NCBI GenBank assembly: GCA_020746875.1
Contig: JAGTJL010000015.1
Location: 1,736,001-1,800,000 of the forward strand
DNA from: Rhexocercosporidium sp. MPI-PUGE-AT-0058
Lineage: Eukaryota > Ascomycota > Leotiomycetes > Helotiales
Direction of reading: 5' to 3'
Length of the DNA: 64,000 nt
Under the pieces are notes generated by a model. That model worked only from the letters and a program-made list of their open reading frames with translations, was not told the origin of the DNA and searched no databases. This document shows, piece by piece, positions 46,965-58,498 of the stretch. The position numbers were made by a program, and so were the translations under genes. The first letter of the stretch is position 1. Each line of letters starts with the position of its first letter.

Positions 46965-48699
46965 ATGGCGCCTTGTGAGTCTCAAATGAAAGGAGAAATT
47001 GCTGAAAGATCCTTTGAAACTAATTCGGGCGACGCCATGCAGTAACAGAGGCCGAACTTGAAAAAGTGATCGCTGGGCAGCAGCAACAGGCATTTAGCGC
47101 TGCATCAACAATTGATGGGTTTCCAATTGCTCTCGATGGAGAAATAAGCCGTATACATATCATAAGATGGGAGCAGGGAGAGCCTGGCAATCCGTATAAT
47201 TGGTCTTTCGTCAGTAAACTTCGCTTTGAGACACAATTTAGCTTTTAGTAACCTTTTTGGCAGACACGGAAGCTGGTAATCACAGTCATCGGGATCCTGG
47301 TCACCATAAACAGTACCCTTGGCTCATCGCTTCCTAGTAACGAGATCAACTACATCACCGATACATTCGGAATCACGGACAGAAATGTAAAGATTCTTCC
47401 TATGTCAATCTATCTCGTCGGATACATCTTTGGCCCCATCGTGTTTGCCCCACTCAGTGAGCTGTATGGGCGTCGTTGGATTACAATTGGCACCTTCTCG
47501 GTGTTTACTTTATCTACATTGGGTGCAGCATTGGCGCCAAATTGGAACGCTCTTCTCATTTTCCGTTTGCTTGCTGGTATAGGAGCATCTGCTCCCATTT
47601 CAGTTGTTGGAGGGATATATGCCGACATATACGAATCTCCAGTTGCAAGGGGTCGATCCGTTGCGGTGTTCTTTACGGTTTGGACTCTATTGGGCTTGCA
47701 ATAAACCTTGAAAATATTAACTGCATACAGACAATTGGATTTGGCCCTCTAATTTCTCCTATCATAGCTGGTTGTTCTGCGCCAACACTGGGCTGGAGAT
47801 GGAGTTTCTGGATAGCCCTCGCCATTGCCGGTGTCAGCTTTGTCGGTCTGATCTTCCTCCCCGAAACATACGGTCCTAGATTGCTTGGGAATCGTGCAAA
47901 GCGACTTCGCCAGGATGGTACCAACCCAAACATATTCGGTCCTTTGGAAATCGAGAGTCGTGGCTGGCGAGATCTTATCCAACCAAAAACTCTCCTTCCG
48001 CTTCGCATGCTTTTCACGGAACCGATTGTCACGGTCGTATGTCTCTATCTTGCCCTACTGTACGGAATGTTCTACATGTACTTTGGTGCTTACCCGATAA
48101 TTTTCGAAGGGATCTACAAAATGAGTCCTTGCAAATCAGGTGCTATGTTTCTACCCATAGGAGCCGGGGATTTGGTGGCAGTCGCACTTGGCGCCATCTA
48201 CGACTTCTACCTCGATAGATACCGAGCTAGCGACAAATCTTCCATTCGAGCTGAAGAAGTGTTCCGGCTCCCACCAGCGTGTCTGGGGGGTCCTATCACA
48301 ATCATTTCGATATTTTGGCTGGGGTGGACTGCGAGGACTGAAATACCTTGGGCAGTCCCATTCGCATCCGGCGTCATATATGGTGTGGGAGCCCAACTGA
48401 TTTTCATTGGACTTTTGAACTACTTGGCAGATGCGTATACGGTTTATGCAGCAAGTGCTTTTGCTGCTTCAAGTTGCAGTCGAAGTATCTTTGGTGCGTT
48501 GCTGCCACTGGCAGTGAACAAGATGTACGACGCTCTCGGTGTGGCGTGGGCGACATCGACACTTGGCTTCGCTGTTCTTGTCATGTCTCTTATGCCGTTC
48601 GTACTGATCAAATACGGTCCATACTTGAGAGGAAGAAGCAGATTGTGTAGTGAACTGAAAAAAGATAGGGAACAAAGGGAAAGGGAAAGGTTAAATTGA
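46965..48699 (+). CDS. MFS multidrug-type transporter (DHA1-like)
   Basis: Exons 46965-46974, 47043-47209, 47264-47677 and 47731-48699 give 519 aa. Exon 1 is only 10 bp (M-A-P plus one base); it joins in frame to TEAELEKVI through a 68-bp intron with an ACTAAT branch box. Without it the frame has no ATG. Family marks are the pre-TM1 block GNPYNWSF, motif A in PLSELYGRRW, motif C-like GFGPLISPIIAG and GWRWSFWIALAIAG, with 12 helices expected. This subgroup exports drugs, toxins or polyamines at the plasma membrane; substrate unknown. A second ATG frame reading through the intron ends at a stop at 47043. Confidence 0.85.
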
Positions 48700-50117
48700 A
48701 TTCAAGATTAGAACGCGTGAAGCCGCTGCCTACATTAACACCCAACACAGTCAAAACTGCCCCAGTTTGACAGATTCTCGATGACTTTATGTGTCAAAGG
48801 CCCCACTTCTACTGTACGAATAAACGAAATAAGCTCTCAATGGAAGAAATACCACGATTTTTAAAGACAATATGCCTTGTATCAATGTCTCCACTGGTGC
48901 AATTGTTCCCATTTGTTTTCCCCCGAACCCTTTCGCAATTTAATTGTTCTCGGTAATCGAAATTGTAGAGAAATTGTATATTGACCTTACTGCAATTTTT
49001 CACACTCAACAAACATCTTGCACAAGCCCCAGATTTGACTACTATAGGGTTCACATTTGAACGGAAAGGTTTTGACTCGCATCACTAGGAGCTGTACTTA
49101 GGTACTTGCATGATAGATGATAGCTCCTTATTTCTGCATACCACAAAATACGGTGAGTATTTGCTGACCCCGGCCGGCCGGTGCTTTGCCACGGATGTCC
49201 CGAATAATTGGACCGACTCCGTTTGGAGTGGAGTTGAACACCGCAACACCGCAACGACGTCATAATACATGGGCAGTCATATGTTTCATGGCCCTCATTA
49301 TATCTACTGCTACCTTCCTTTGGCAGTGTATTGTGACAGTTCAAAAAAGAATAGGTAATCGTCTTGCGCAAACGTTGAGAATTTGGAACACGTTACCTGA
49401 AAGGCTAGGGTCAAGGAAAAATTGGTTCTTCACAGTGAGCAACCTGTGATGCTATCGTATTTCAGACAGAATGGGGGCGGAGAAAATGTCCCTGCAGAGT
49501 CGTGGGAAAATATGGAGATACTTGCAGGTGTCTAGGCGCCACATGAAATGATCCGTCTCGCATTGGTGGATAAACCTGGATCGCAAAATGGTATAGTCTT
49601 CTGGTGTGATACAAGTGATCTTCGGCGTCGATAGACTTCTATAATTCCTAACTTTAATCTTAGAATATTCTAGTCCATATATGTAAGAGAGACACAGGAA
49701 GAAACGTTCTGCCATCACCAGTTCCTCACCCGGCCGTACTTTTTCAGTCGAGATGCAAAGGAATTGATTCTTGTTTTCAATTTTCGACGTAACGGAACAA
49801 AGAGAACAAGCAATATCAATTAAATGCTACTATTAAACCCAGATCAGGATACCCTTTGAAATCGATAAACATGCTCAGAAATATACAGTAAGGAAAACAG
49901 TTCACTCCAAGCCCCTGAGAGTTCGGCTAACGCTCGCTTGCTGCCAACCCCTTATTCCCGACCGCCTCGGCCATAATAACCGAGACCAACGCGGGGGTCC
50001 CACATGCTAGACATCATCACCCAGACCTATCATCTCACCGTTATTATAATTCAAATCCAATCCTGTCTAGCACTCGTTTTTGATTCATTTCTATTACCCA
50101 ACAAACTTTCTTCAAAT
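48700..50117. other. 1.4-kb intergenic region
   Basis: No gene, RNA or repeat is recognised between the MFS gene and the flavoprotein gene. A CCGGCCGGCCGG run lies near 49170. Confidence 0.5.
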
Positions 50118-52342
50118 ATGAAGAGGTATTGCGGGTTGCCGAGAACGAAGGTATTGTCAATTCCACGAGCATGTGTGAATCGGAGGACGTTCGTTTCTCA
50201 GGCACAGAGGAGCAGAGCGACGACTGCTTCCGAGGGCTCGGGATTAACTTATCCAGTTTTGGATCATCATTATGAGTGAGTGGATAACTTGGAGATTGAT
50301 ATCTATTTAAGGAAGCATAACTAATATTGGATTTTAGTGCCATTGTTGTTGGAGCAGGAGGAGCTGGGTTGAGAGCTGCTGTGGGACTAGCAGAATCGGG
50401 TCTTGAGACAGCATGTATCAGCAAACTGGTATGTACGACTTCTTGTCCCTGTCATTTTGCAGTATGAGATTTGCAAAGTCTGCATTCTGGTGTGGTTTGG
50501 GGATTCTGGGCTGGGGAGTTTGAATATCTGGACAGCACGTGCTGTTCGTTGGTCAATTAACAGAAGCTGATATGTTCAGTTTCCTACGAGATCACACACC
50601 GTAGCAGCTCAAGGTGGAATCAATGCAGCATTAGGGAACATGACTGAAGGTAAACGCAGACACAAAGTTGTCATTCATCCCAGAAATTTCCATTTCCATA
50701 TCTCTCTTCCTTCCCACTCGCAACATTCATCTAACATCCCCCAGACGACTGGAAATGGCACATGTACGACACAGTCAAAGGAAGCGATTGGCTCGGTGAC
50801 CAAGACGCGATCCACTACATGACCAAAGCCGCCGCAACAGCGGTCTACGAACTCGAAAACTACGGCATGCCCTTCTCGCGGACCTCCGAGGGGAAAATCT
50901 ACCAGCGCCCCCTCGGTGGGCAATCCCTTGACTACGGCAAAGGCGGACAAGCATACCGTACAGCATGCGCCGCTGATCGGACAGGCCACGCTATGCTGCA
51001 TACTCTGTACGGCCAAAGTCTCAGAGCGGAAACAAATTTCTTCATCGAGTACTTCGCGCTGGATCTTCTCATGGTAGATGGTGCTTGTGTGGGTGTCGTA
51101 TGTCTCAGTATGGAAGACGGCACTATCCACCGCATGTTCGCGCGTAATACTGTACTTGCTACAGGAGGATATGGAAGAGCGTATTTCAGCTGCACGTCTG
51201 CACATACGAGTACTGGTGATGGGAACGCTATGGTCGCAAGAGCGGGCCTCCCGAATCAGGACATGGAGTTCGTGCAATTCCACCCTAGTGGGATCTACGG
51301 CGCCGGTGTCCTCATCACCGAAGGTGCGAGAGGCGAAGGGGGATTCCTGCTGAATGGCGAGGGAGAGAGGTTCATGGAGCGGTATGCCCCTACAGCTAAA
51401 GATCTCGCAAGTCGGGATGTCGTGAGCAGAAGTATGAATATGGAGATCCGGGAAGGACGTGGCTGTGGGGCGGAGAAAGATCATATTTATCTCCAGTTGA
51501 GCCACTTGCCGAAGGAGATGATTCATGAGCGTCTCCCAGGCATTGCGGAGACAGCGAATATTTTCGCGGGTATAGATATCACTAGGGAGCCAATTCCAGT
51601 GCTACCTACGGTGCATTATTGCATGGGCGGCGTCCCGACGAATTGGAAAGGGCAAGTCATATCTGTGGGCGAGGGTGGGAGGGAGACGACAGTCGAGGGA
51701 CTGTATGCAGCCGGAGAAGCGGCGTGCGTGAGTGTCCATGGTGCGAACAGGTTAGGCGCAAATTCTCTCCTGGATATCGTGGTATTTGGTCGAGCAGCTG
51801 CTCTGCACATTGCGGAGAATAACGACAAAGGGGCGCCGCACTTGAAAATGCCAGATGACATCGGTAGACAGTCACTCGTAGATATGGAGAAAATTCGCAC
51901 GGCATCCGGAGACATGCCAAGTTCTAAACTGCGTATGGACATGCAGAAAGCGATGCAAACGGACGTGGCAGTCTTCAGAACTGAAGAGTCTCTCTCGGCA
52001 GGCAATTATGCAGTACAGCAGGTCGAGAGAGATTTCGCTGATCGGCTGAGTGTGACGGACAGAAGTCTAATTTGGAATAGCGATCTAATCGAGACGCTAG
52101 AGATGAGAAATTTGTTGACGTGTGCGAGTCAGACGGCAAAGAGTGCGTTGATGAGGAAAGAGAGTAGAGGAAGTCATGCGCGAGAGGATTTCGGGGAGAG
52201 AAACGATAAAGAGTTTATGAAGCATACGTTGAGTTGGCAGAAAGAAGGTGGGGATGTCAGGATTGGGTATAGAGATGTCGTGTTGATGACGCTGGACGAG
52301 AACGAGTGTCCTAGCGTCCCCCCGAAGAAGAGGTCTTATTAG
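50118..52342 (+). CDS. Succinate dehydrogenase flavoprotein subunit, divergent paralogue
   Basis: Exons 50118-50275, 50338-50428, 50580-50649 and 50745-52342 give 638 aa, normal SDHA length. The N-terminus ([12 protein letters not shown]...[11 protein letters not shown]) is a mitochondrial presequence. FAD features: [15 protein letters not shown] (dinucleotide fold) and [17 protein letters not shown] with the His that carries FAD. Active-site blocks: [32 protein letters not shown] and [12 protein letters not shown]. Two otherwise near-invariant residues differ (HPTG to HPSG; HYNMGG to HYCMGG), and the middle and C-terminal parts look more divergent than usual housekeeping copies. It should oxidise succinate to fumarate in complex II of the inner membrane; it may be a second copy alongside a standard gene elsewhere. 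Confidence 0.88.
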
Positions 52343-52512
52343 AGAGACGACTTGACAACAGCGATAGATGGCGGCTGAGAAGCAACACGAGTCCAAAGAT
52401 TTCAGCTAAGGTAGTTAATCATAAGATATAACGCTTAGTAATGCACCTCTGACTCCACGCAAGTAATATCCACCCTTCTGCAAAAAGTAAGCATGCTTTT
52501 CTGCAACCAAAA

Positions 52513-55500
52513 TCAGAATCCCATCCCATCGCCCAGATCCCCACCGCTACTAAACCCTAGAAGATCATCCGCACCATCCCCCATGAGTCCTTGCATCAAA
52601 TCCCCATGAGGATCACCGAGCCCCAAATTTGTCCCATCACCCAGACCATCACCGTGCAATGCATCAGCAGCAAGAGCGTCCATACCAGCAGCGTCGATGG
52701 CACTGTTGAGATCACCTAGTGCATCATGCTGCAGCATTGTCTGCTGTGGCATATTGAGCTGCGCTTCAACTTTGCGGTACAAACGGACGACGGTCTCTGC
52801 GTGGAATGGATCAGTCTTATGGAGCTTTGGTGCGCTGTCTGCTGCCATTTTCAGGGCTTCACGCAGATTCATGCGTCGTTGTTGGGGTATGATGGTTGCG
52901 GTGCCCATGATGTCCGTCTGACCGGCGTCCCAGCTGGAAGCATCGGGAGCACATATGATAGCACATGCTGCATCGAGGACGACACTTCCGTGGCCTATTG
53001 CTGTTTGTGCCTTGAGCTCGTCAAAGATAGCGCAGAGGACGCGTTGCGCGGTCAACATTTTGACAGCAACGAGGATTTGGCGGTGGGTGTAGTTGGCGGG
53101 ATTGCTGTTGAGAGTTGGGTTGAGACCCCATTGAACAAGATTGACAATTGTTGTCCTCAAAGCGACGGCTAGACCACCACTTGGAGAACCGGTCCATGAT
53201 TCGAGCTCCGTATGACCGGCAGCACCTCGACGTTCCCAGCCAAGATTCCCACGGAGCGCCTTGAGAAGCGGTTCGATATCTTGTCTCGATGGTTCGGCCC
53301 GTTGAAGCCATCGAAGACTTTGCTCCAGATTTTTGGCAACGATATTCAATATTGAGTTGAGCATCTGTGATGCTTCAGTGTTGTTAGATATCGAGGTAGG
53401 ACTTGTGATGAGGGCGGAAAGTATTTGGAGCACCGCATTTCCATCTCCACGAGATTCCCAAAGATGGCAGGCGAGCCAGGTGATACCAGGAACAAGTGAA
53501 GGAAGTAAAAATGTGTCGACTAGGTATTCGAGACCCCCTTTAAGAGCATCTTCGGAGAGATTCTTGGTCGAGCAGCCCAATACAATCTCATGGAACAATG
53601 TCGGAACCAGAAGATAGAAGTCTTGTGGGGGACAAGAAGACATCAGTTCATCTCCAAGTCCACCACTCTCATTGTCAAACAGTCCTTTAATCCAACCGTC
53701 TAGATGTGTTTGTTCCTGTTCAGAGAGTTGCTCCATTTTACGGCTGAGATGGCCTTGGTTCAAGAGTTTGGCAATGAACGAGTCCTGACTTCGAATACCA
53801 AGATCTACAGTCGATAGATTGTAACGATTTACAAATGAAAGGACGAGAAGGAGGATCGATCCGAACTCTTCGTAGACTGGTTGGTACTCTCCTTGGTCCT
53901 CGTCGTAGCTCCAGTTGTCAAGCAAATCGCAGATAGGTTGTAGAAACGTTGTTGGTTTATCGAAAAGCAAAACCACATCGAGCGATGAAGGTATCTTGAC
54001 TAGCTTGCTGCACAAGCCCTTGAGGGACATTGTTTCCTTGTTACTACATAATCGGGCAATGACCTGATGTCGTTAGACTGGGGTAGCGAATTTAGATGCT
54101 TGGTTTACCTCAGTGATGGCTTGACTGACTGCCCCGACGTTGCCGTCCATGAGCTGCAACTCATCAATCAGACGTTCAGCTCTTTCGGGATCTGATAAAC
54201 ATTGCTGGACAAGATCGTCCTTGACATATCTTCCTCCCGCTGGCAAGCTCTGCATCGGTTCATCCCCTAGAAGTTCGACTATGTTTGACTCCTCAATCAA
54301 ACCGTGCAGACAACAAGCGAAGCAGAAATCTGTACGGACGGAATCCGAAAAGATGTTCCCACTGCTGGATTCGTCGAACATGTTTGAGATTGTAGGAAAA
54401 GCATTCGTGTCGACATGGCTTAGTGCTTCGGTGATACAATATTCTGGCGTAAGAGGTGGGAACAAGGATGAAGAGAGGGTTGAAAGTAGGAGGGGTATCT
54501 TGTTGATGAGAAAGGATCTAAGAATAGTGGTTGATTGGGCCCGTTCGTTTCGAAATTGTGCATTCGCTAGGATATCAAATGCTGCAAGTATAACATCGAC
54601 CATGGTTGAACGAATATCGCCCTTCCGATGTCAGCTGGGCTGCTCAGAGTGATCACGTAGGATATATACCTGGTATCTGTTGTGTAAATAAGCAAAAATA
54701 GCATTGTCGTCGATTAAGGGTCTTGCAACTAGCTGTTTGCAATTAGCAGTCGTCCGATGCAAAGACGCTTCAGCTTGACTCACCAAGGCATTGAAATAAA
54801 CATACAACCCCGCCCTGGTGTTGATCACAGGCATTTCTTCTACAACCATACTGTCCACCCCCAGCTGCAACTCGCCTTCTAGTATATCTTCAATCTCCTT
54901 GTCCGCTCCAGCCTTTGGTTCCTTGATCTCCACTGGTTCGAGGGCATCGAGAGTTTCGGTCCGGAAGACCTCCAGTCTTGCAGCACCCTGGGGACTACAT
55001 TGCAACAGAAGCGGTACGAAACCTTCTAAAGCTTTGCCCAAATTCTTTCTCGTTGGTTTCGACACCGCCCTTGTCTCAAGGGCATGAACCACTCTCGCGT
55101 TCTCTACCACCGCGATCACCAAGGTGCCCAGTGCCATATGCTGTGCAGTCATTTCAGCTGTATGTGTCTGAGACAGACCCAGCATTTCATGAGGTACTCG
55201 ACTAGTGGACAAGACTGTTTCCATCCATTGTATGCAAATATTGATCAGTTCCACTGTCTCTTGCAAGTCTCGAGGAGCGGTGCTTGAGGAGATATATTTC
55301 GTGATGCGATAGAACAGCGTTTCCTCTGTGGTATATGAATTCCTCCACCTCATTACAGCTTTCATTATGCCTCCATCTTCATTTTTGCCTTCCTTCTGGC
55401 CCTCTGTGCCTCCATTGGCCTGGCTCCTGAAGCTCGAGACCTTCCATAGCCCCCGCAGTATCGTTGGTACATTAATGTGCCCTGAGCTCAGCAGAACCTG

Positions 55501-55698
55501 GATGTATTGAACGACGAGTGGATCGACTGCAAAGTCACTACCTTCTCTTGGCGCAAGGAATAAGTCGGCGATTCGAGGGCCAGGAAGTGGTGCTTGGGTC
55601 TCGAGCACTTCCAGGTAGGTGGTGAAAGTATCAGGATCGAGACGCGACTCGATGCAGCGGGCGAGGAAGGTCTGCCATGCGGTCAAGCTCGCAGACAT
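52513..55698 (-). CDS. NUT1: Mediator complex subunit 5 (Med5/Nut1)
   Basis: Three minus-strand exons, 54670-55698, 54109-54621 and 52513-54063, give 1,030 aa; introns are 48 and 45 bp with CTGAC and CTAAC branch boxes. The start MSASLTAWQTFLARCIESRL and the domain spacing match fungal Med5, a helical tail-module subunit of Mediator that relays activators to RNA polymerase II in the nucleus. Helical repeats run throughout (for example KGLCSKLVKIPSSLDVVLLF, LRGNLGWERRGAAGHTELES). The end is Gly/Asp/Leu-rich (GDGLGDGTNLGLGD, then MGDGADDLLGF). The frame is open upstream to 55863 but that part looks like leader sequence. Confidence 0.87.
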
Positions 55699-56254
55699 TG
55701 TAGAGAGTTTACTGGCAGTGGGTGGAGAGAATGCGCATCTTCGGAGAGGGAGAGAGTTGGAGATGGGAGGTGGGAGGTGGAATAGTTGTCTGTTTGAGTG
55801 GTTGAAGGTTGGAGCTTCATCCAGTGTGACGCGACCGGTGCCAAGACCCAGCCTCATCGGCATCTGCCAGGCGACGGTCCAACCAAAACAAAGACAGGCC
55901 TACATCTTGGCTAGCTTTGAGAACAGTCTTGGTGATTAAGGACACCATGGGCTTCGAAAAAGTGCAATACCATAGTATCATGGTTTCAATCAGCTCATGT
56001 CCGCTCTTTACTCAAAGTTGGGGTCCAACTCCCGGTGGTCTTGGCACCGAGCTCAACCACAGCCTTGCGCTAGAAGATATAAGCGACAAAACACCAGAAC
56101 AAATATGCCTAAGTTTAAAATTCTTCAAAAACGAGGCACCGCACCAATTCTATTTCCTGTAGGCATAATTGATTCGATAGCCTTTGAGCCATGCAAGTCA
56201 CGCATAAATACTCTTTGAAGGAGAAAAATGCAAAAAGAATGAAGTCAGGCAAGT
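55699..56254. other. Med5 upstream region
   Basis: No gene is recognised. AT-rich toward the tRNA-like locus. Confidence 0.5.
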
Positions 56255-56370
56255 TGCCCATGGACGGAATCGAACTGTGACGAATGAGTATTGGGTCTTT
56301 GAGAGACGAAGATTTAGACTTACCCGGCAACCTCGTCATTACTAGTGACGCGCTCTACCACTATTAATCA
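56255..56370 (-). tRNA. Degenerate tRNA-like locus, Thr(AGT)-type anticodon arm
   Basis: On the minus strand an A-box-like TAGTGGTAGAGCGC leads into a perfect 5-bp anticodon stem with loop CTAGTAA (plus strand 56334-56350), anticodon AGT, and farther on a B-box GTTCGATTCC (plus strand 56266-56275). A- and B-boxes are about 85 bp apart, the T-arm stem is not paired and no matching acceptor 5' strand is seen. It is best read as a tRNA relic, possibly disrupted by an insertion. On the plus strand just to the right, TAGCTCAGTGGTACAG (56377-56392) resembles another D-arm. Confidence 0.35.
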
Positions 56371-57341
56371 GTTAGTGACTAGCTCAGTGGTACAGGGCGT
56401 TGAAAATTCACTTGAGCTACACGGGCCAGATTCGGCCAAAGAGCACGTTTTGGGGTGCTGGATGGCGGTAAAGCCGTTATTTGGTTACATGGATTAGATA
56501 TCAATTTCTTTGGGAAGGCGGAGGGAGAGATACGACACTGTCACAGAAGGTGGAGGCCGAGGGTGGAGAATGAAGGTGGATATCATGCGTCCTGGATATT
56601 ATTCGCCCTCGCTAATGTAGGGCTTGTCAGGGGTCAACATCGCCAAAAGTCGGGCGATGTCAACAAAGGGAAAACACTAAGCAATTGTTTGTGACTAGAC
56701 ATAAACATTAATCACAGAAATCGTCTCTACGCCGGCAAGATTTCCTATCGTCGGCAATAGGCAATTTCAAGTACGAAGTTCCCCTCCTGTCGATTCAAGT
56801 ATCTCTATCCCTGCTTCAGTTCACTCGATAATCACCCAATCTGCACAACCCTAATGTCCAAAACCAAGTTATACTTGGAGTAATACTATTCTTCCTCATC
56901 AGTTTTGAGTCTCGTCTAAGAAAATCAATCCCAAATTAAGATCCTTCCATAGTTAACGCCGACTTCTCATGTCGCCTCGTGCGCCATGGCTCTTGAACGG
57001 CGCACCACATAGTGAGGAAGCCTTGTATAGATATCCTATGTATTAGATCTTTCTCATCTAAACCGAAGAAAAAGACAATGCAGCCACTATGTTTTTAATG
57101 CCTTCATTTTTTTTCTCTCTCTATTAAATAGCTACACAGCATCCAGTATATGAATCATGGGCATTCCGATCACCTGATTTTAGGGAATCGCCACCAAGTC
57201 AAAAACTCCAAAAGCAGCAATAAAAGGCAAACAGGGGAGAAACAATGACTTGGATTAGAAAAATGTTATGCTGGTAGACATACAGAAATTAATCCAACTG
57301 ACACTTCCATATATACCAATCAACCCTCTTCTCTCTCCGAG
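56371..57341. other. Intergenic, no gene recognised
   Basis: About 1 kb, AT-rich with short homopolymers. Nothing beyond the D-arm-like fragment near 56377. Confidence 0.5.
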
Positions 57342-57957
57342 TCAAGCCCCAAGCTTCGACTCAATCCCATCAATAGCCGCTCTCATATCCGCCAAATAGC
57401 TCTCCTTGTCCTTCAAAATCAATATATCCCCACCCCTCCAAAAAAAAATCAAAATTTTCATTTTTGTTAATTTCAACTCCTCTAACGTCCCATTCAGTTT
57501 AGCCTAGAACTGCTCACAGCATCCCTCACCCTCGACAACTCCAGCACTTCTTCCCTTCCCACCACCCCCACATCCTTCCCGACACCCCTCTTCTTTCGCT
57601 CCAAACTGCCCCTCACATAAATTTGCAACAACTCCACGACTTTCGACGCGTCCCGCTGTAATGCCATCGTGATATTACCCCGCCACAGGAGCAGTCTCTG
57701 CGCTAGTTTGCGGAGTCTCGCATTTTGCGTTAAGGGAGACACAACTTGTTGGCTTCTTCGAGGAAGGCAATAACTGTGTAGGGATTTATGATGAATTGGT
57801 GGGAGTAGGGCCGTTGCTGGTAGGCGCTTGGTAAGGAGTTTATCTCGATGAATTGCTGGATCTTGATGGGGAGGCTACTGGTTGACTCGTTATCCTGAAA
57901 GCTTGGTCGCTACAATCTGTTGGTGTGCGGAGTAGAGCGGTGGTGTGATGAAGTCAT
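57342..57957 (-). pseudogene. Small helical protein gene, broken or with unresolved introns
   Basis: Three protein-like pieces follow each other on the minus strand in different frames: IKIQQFIEINSLPSAYQQRP to IAFLEEANKL (about 57880-57733), SPLTQNARLRKLAQRLLLWR to LLQIYVRGSLERKKRG (57742-57580) and KLNGTLEELK to YLADMRAAIDGIESKLGA-stop (57510-57342). The last piece ends naturally at TGA 57342-57344. A one-base shift separates pieces one and two with no usable intron; a 44-bp GTGCTG...CTAG intron could link two and three. The N-terminus is unclear. I do not recognise the family. Confidence 0.35.
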
Positions 57958-58498
57958 GTATTGTTGTTGTTGTTGTTGTCTGCTCGAAGCTGATTTCGAA
58001 ATGACGAGGAGAGAATAAGGTCAAAAGGACTAGGTCAGTCTTCGGGGCTTCGATTTAGTTGCTCCGCTGTTTTGACCCTCAAAGTTCGCAGTGATTCATC
58101 GCTAATCTTCAATAAGACTCTAAGATTTGCATCATTACTGGTTAAGGGCTTTTGAATGTTTTGTGTGTAAAAATTCAGTCCAGAATTCACTGTTGATTTT
58201 GCGCTCGCTTCTCCATCAAGTGCGAGGTAAATTTAGGGGGCTGGGTAAACAGAATCGTGCAGTCAAGCTCGTGTATCTCTCTTTCCCAACGAATCTTTTA
58301 CCACGGTGACCGCGAATGAGAACAGAAAGATGCAAGATAAGCTTGCATTTAAATGCTAAGTCTAGCTAATACATGTTTTGAAACAGACATTAGTCAAATA
58401 ACCCATCGACAATCACATCTTATCAAAAAAGTCTCAACGACTTCCAAACATCAAAGGTTAAGGTAATAATACATGACATGAAAAGAGAGGAAGACAGA
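57958..58498. other. Intergenic
   Basis: Convergent or downstream region before the 3' end of the giant wall-protein gene. A (TTG)n microsatellite lies at about 57961-57978. Confidence 0.5.

Noticed and set aside
50675..51526. 283-codon open frame on the minus strand opposite the flavoprotein gene
   Set aside because: It is antisense to strongly conserved SDHA coding sequence and has no family resemblance; open antisense frames are expected from the codon use.
54622..54669. Treating Med5 as three separate genes because of frame changes
   Set aside because: Both junctions have good GT-AG introns with branch boxes and keep phase, giving one full-length Med5/Nut1.
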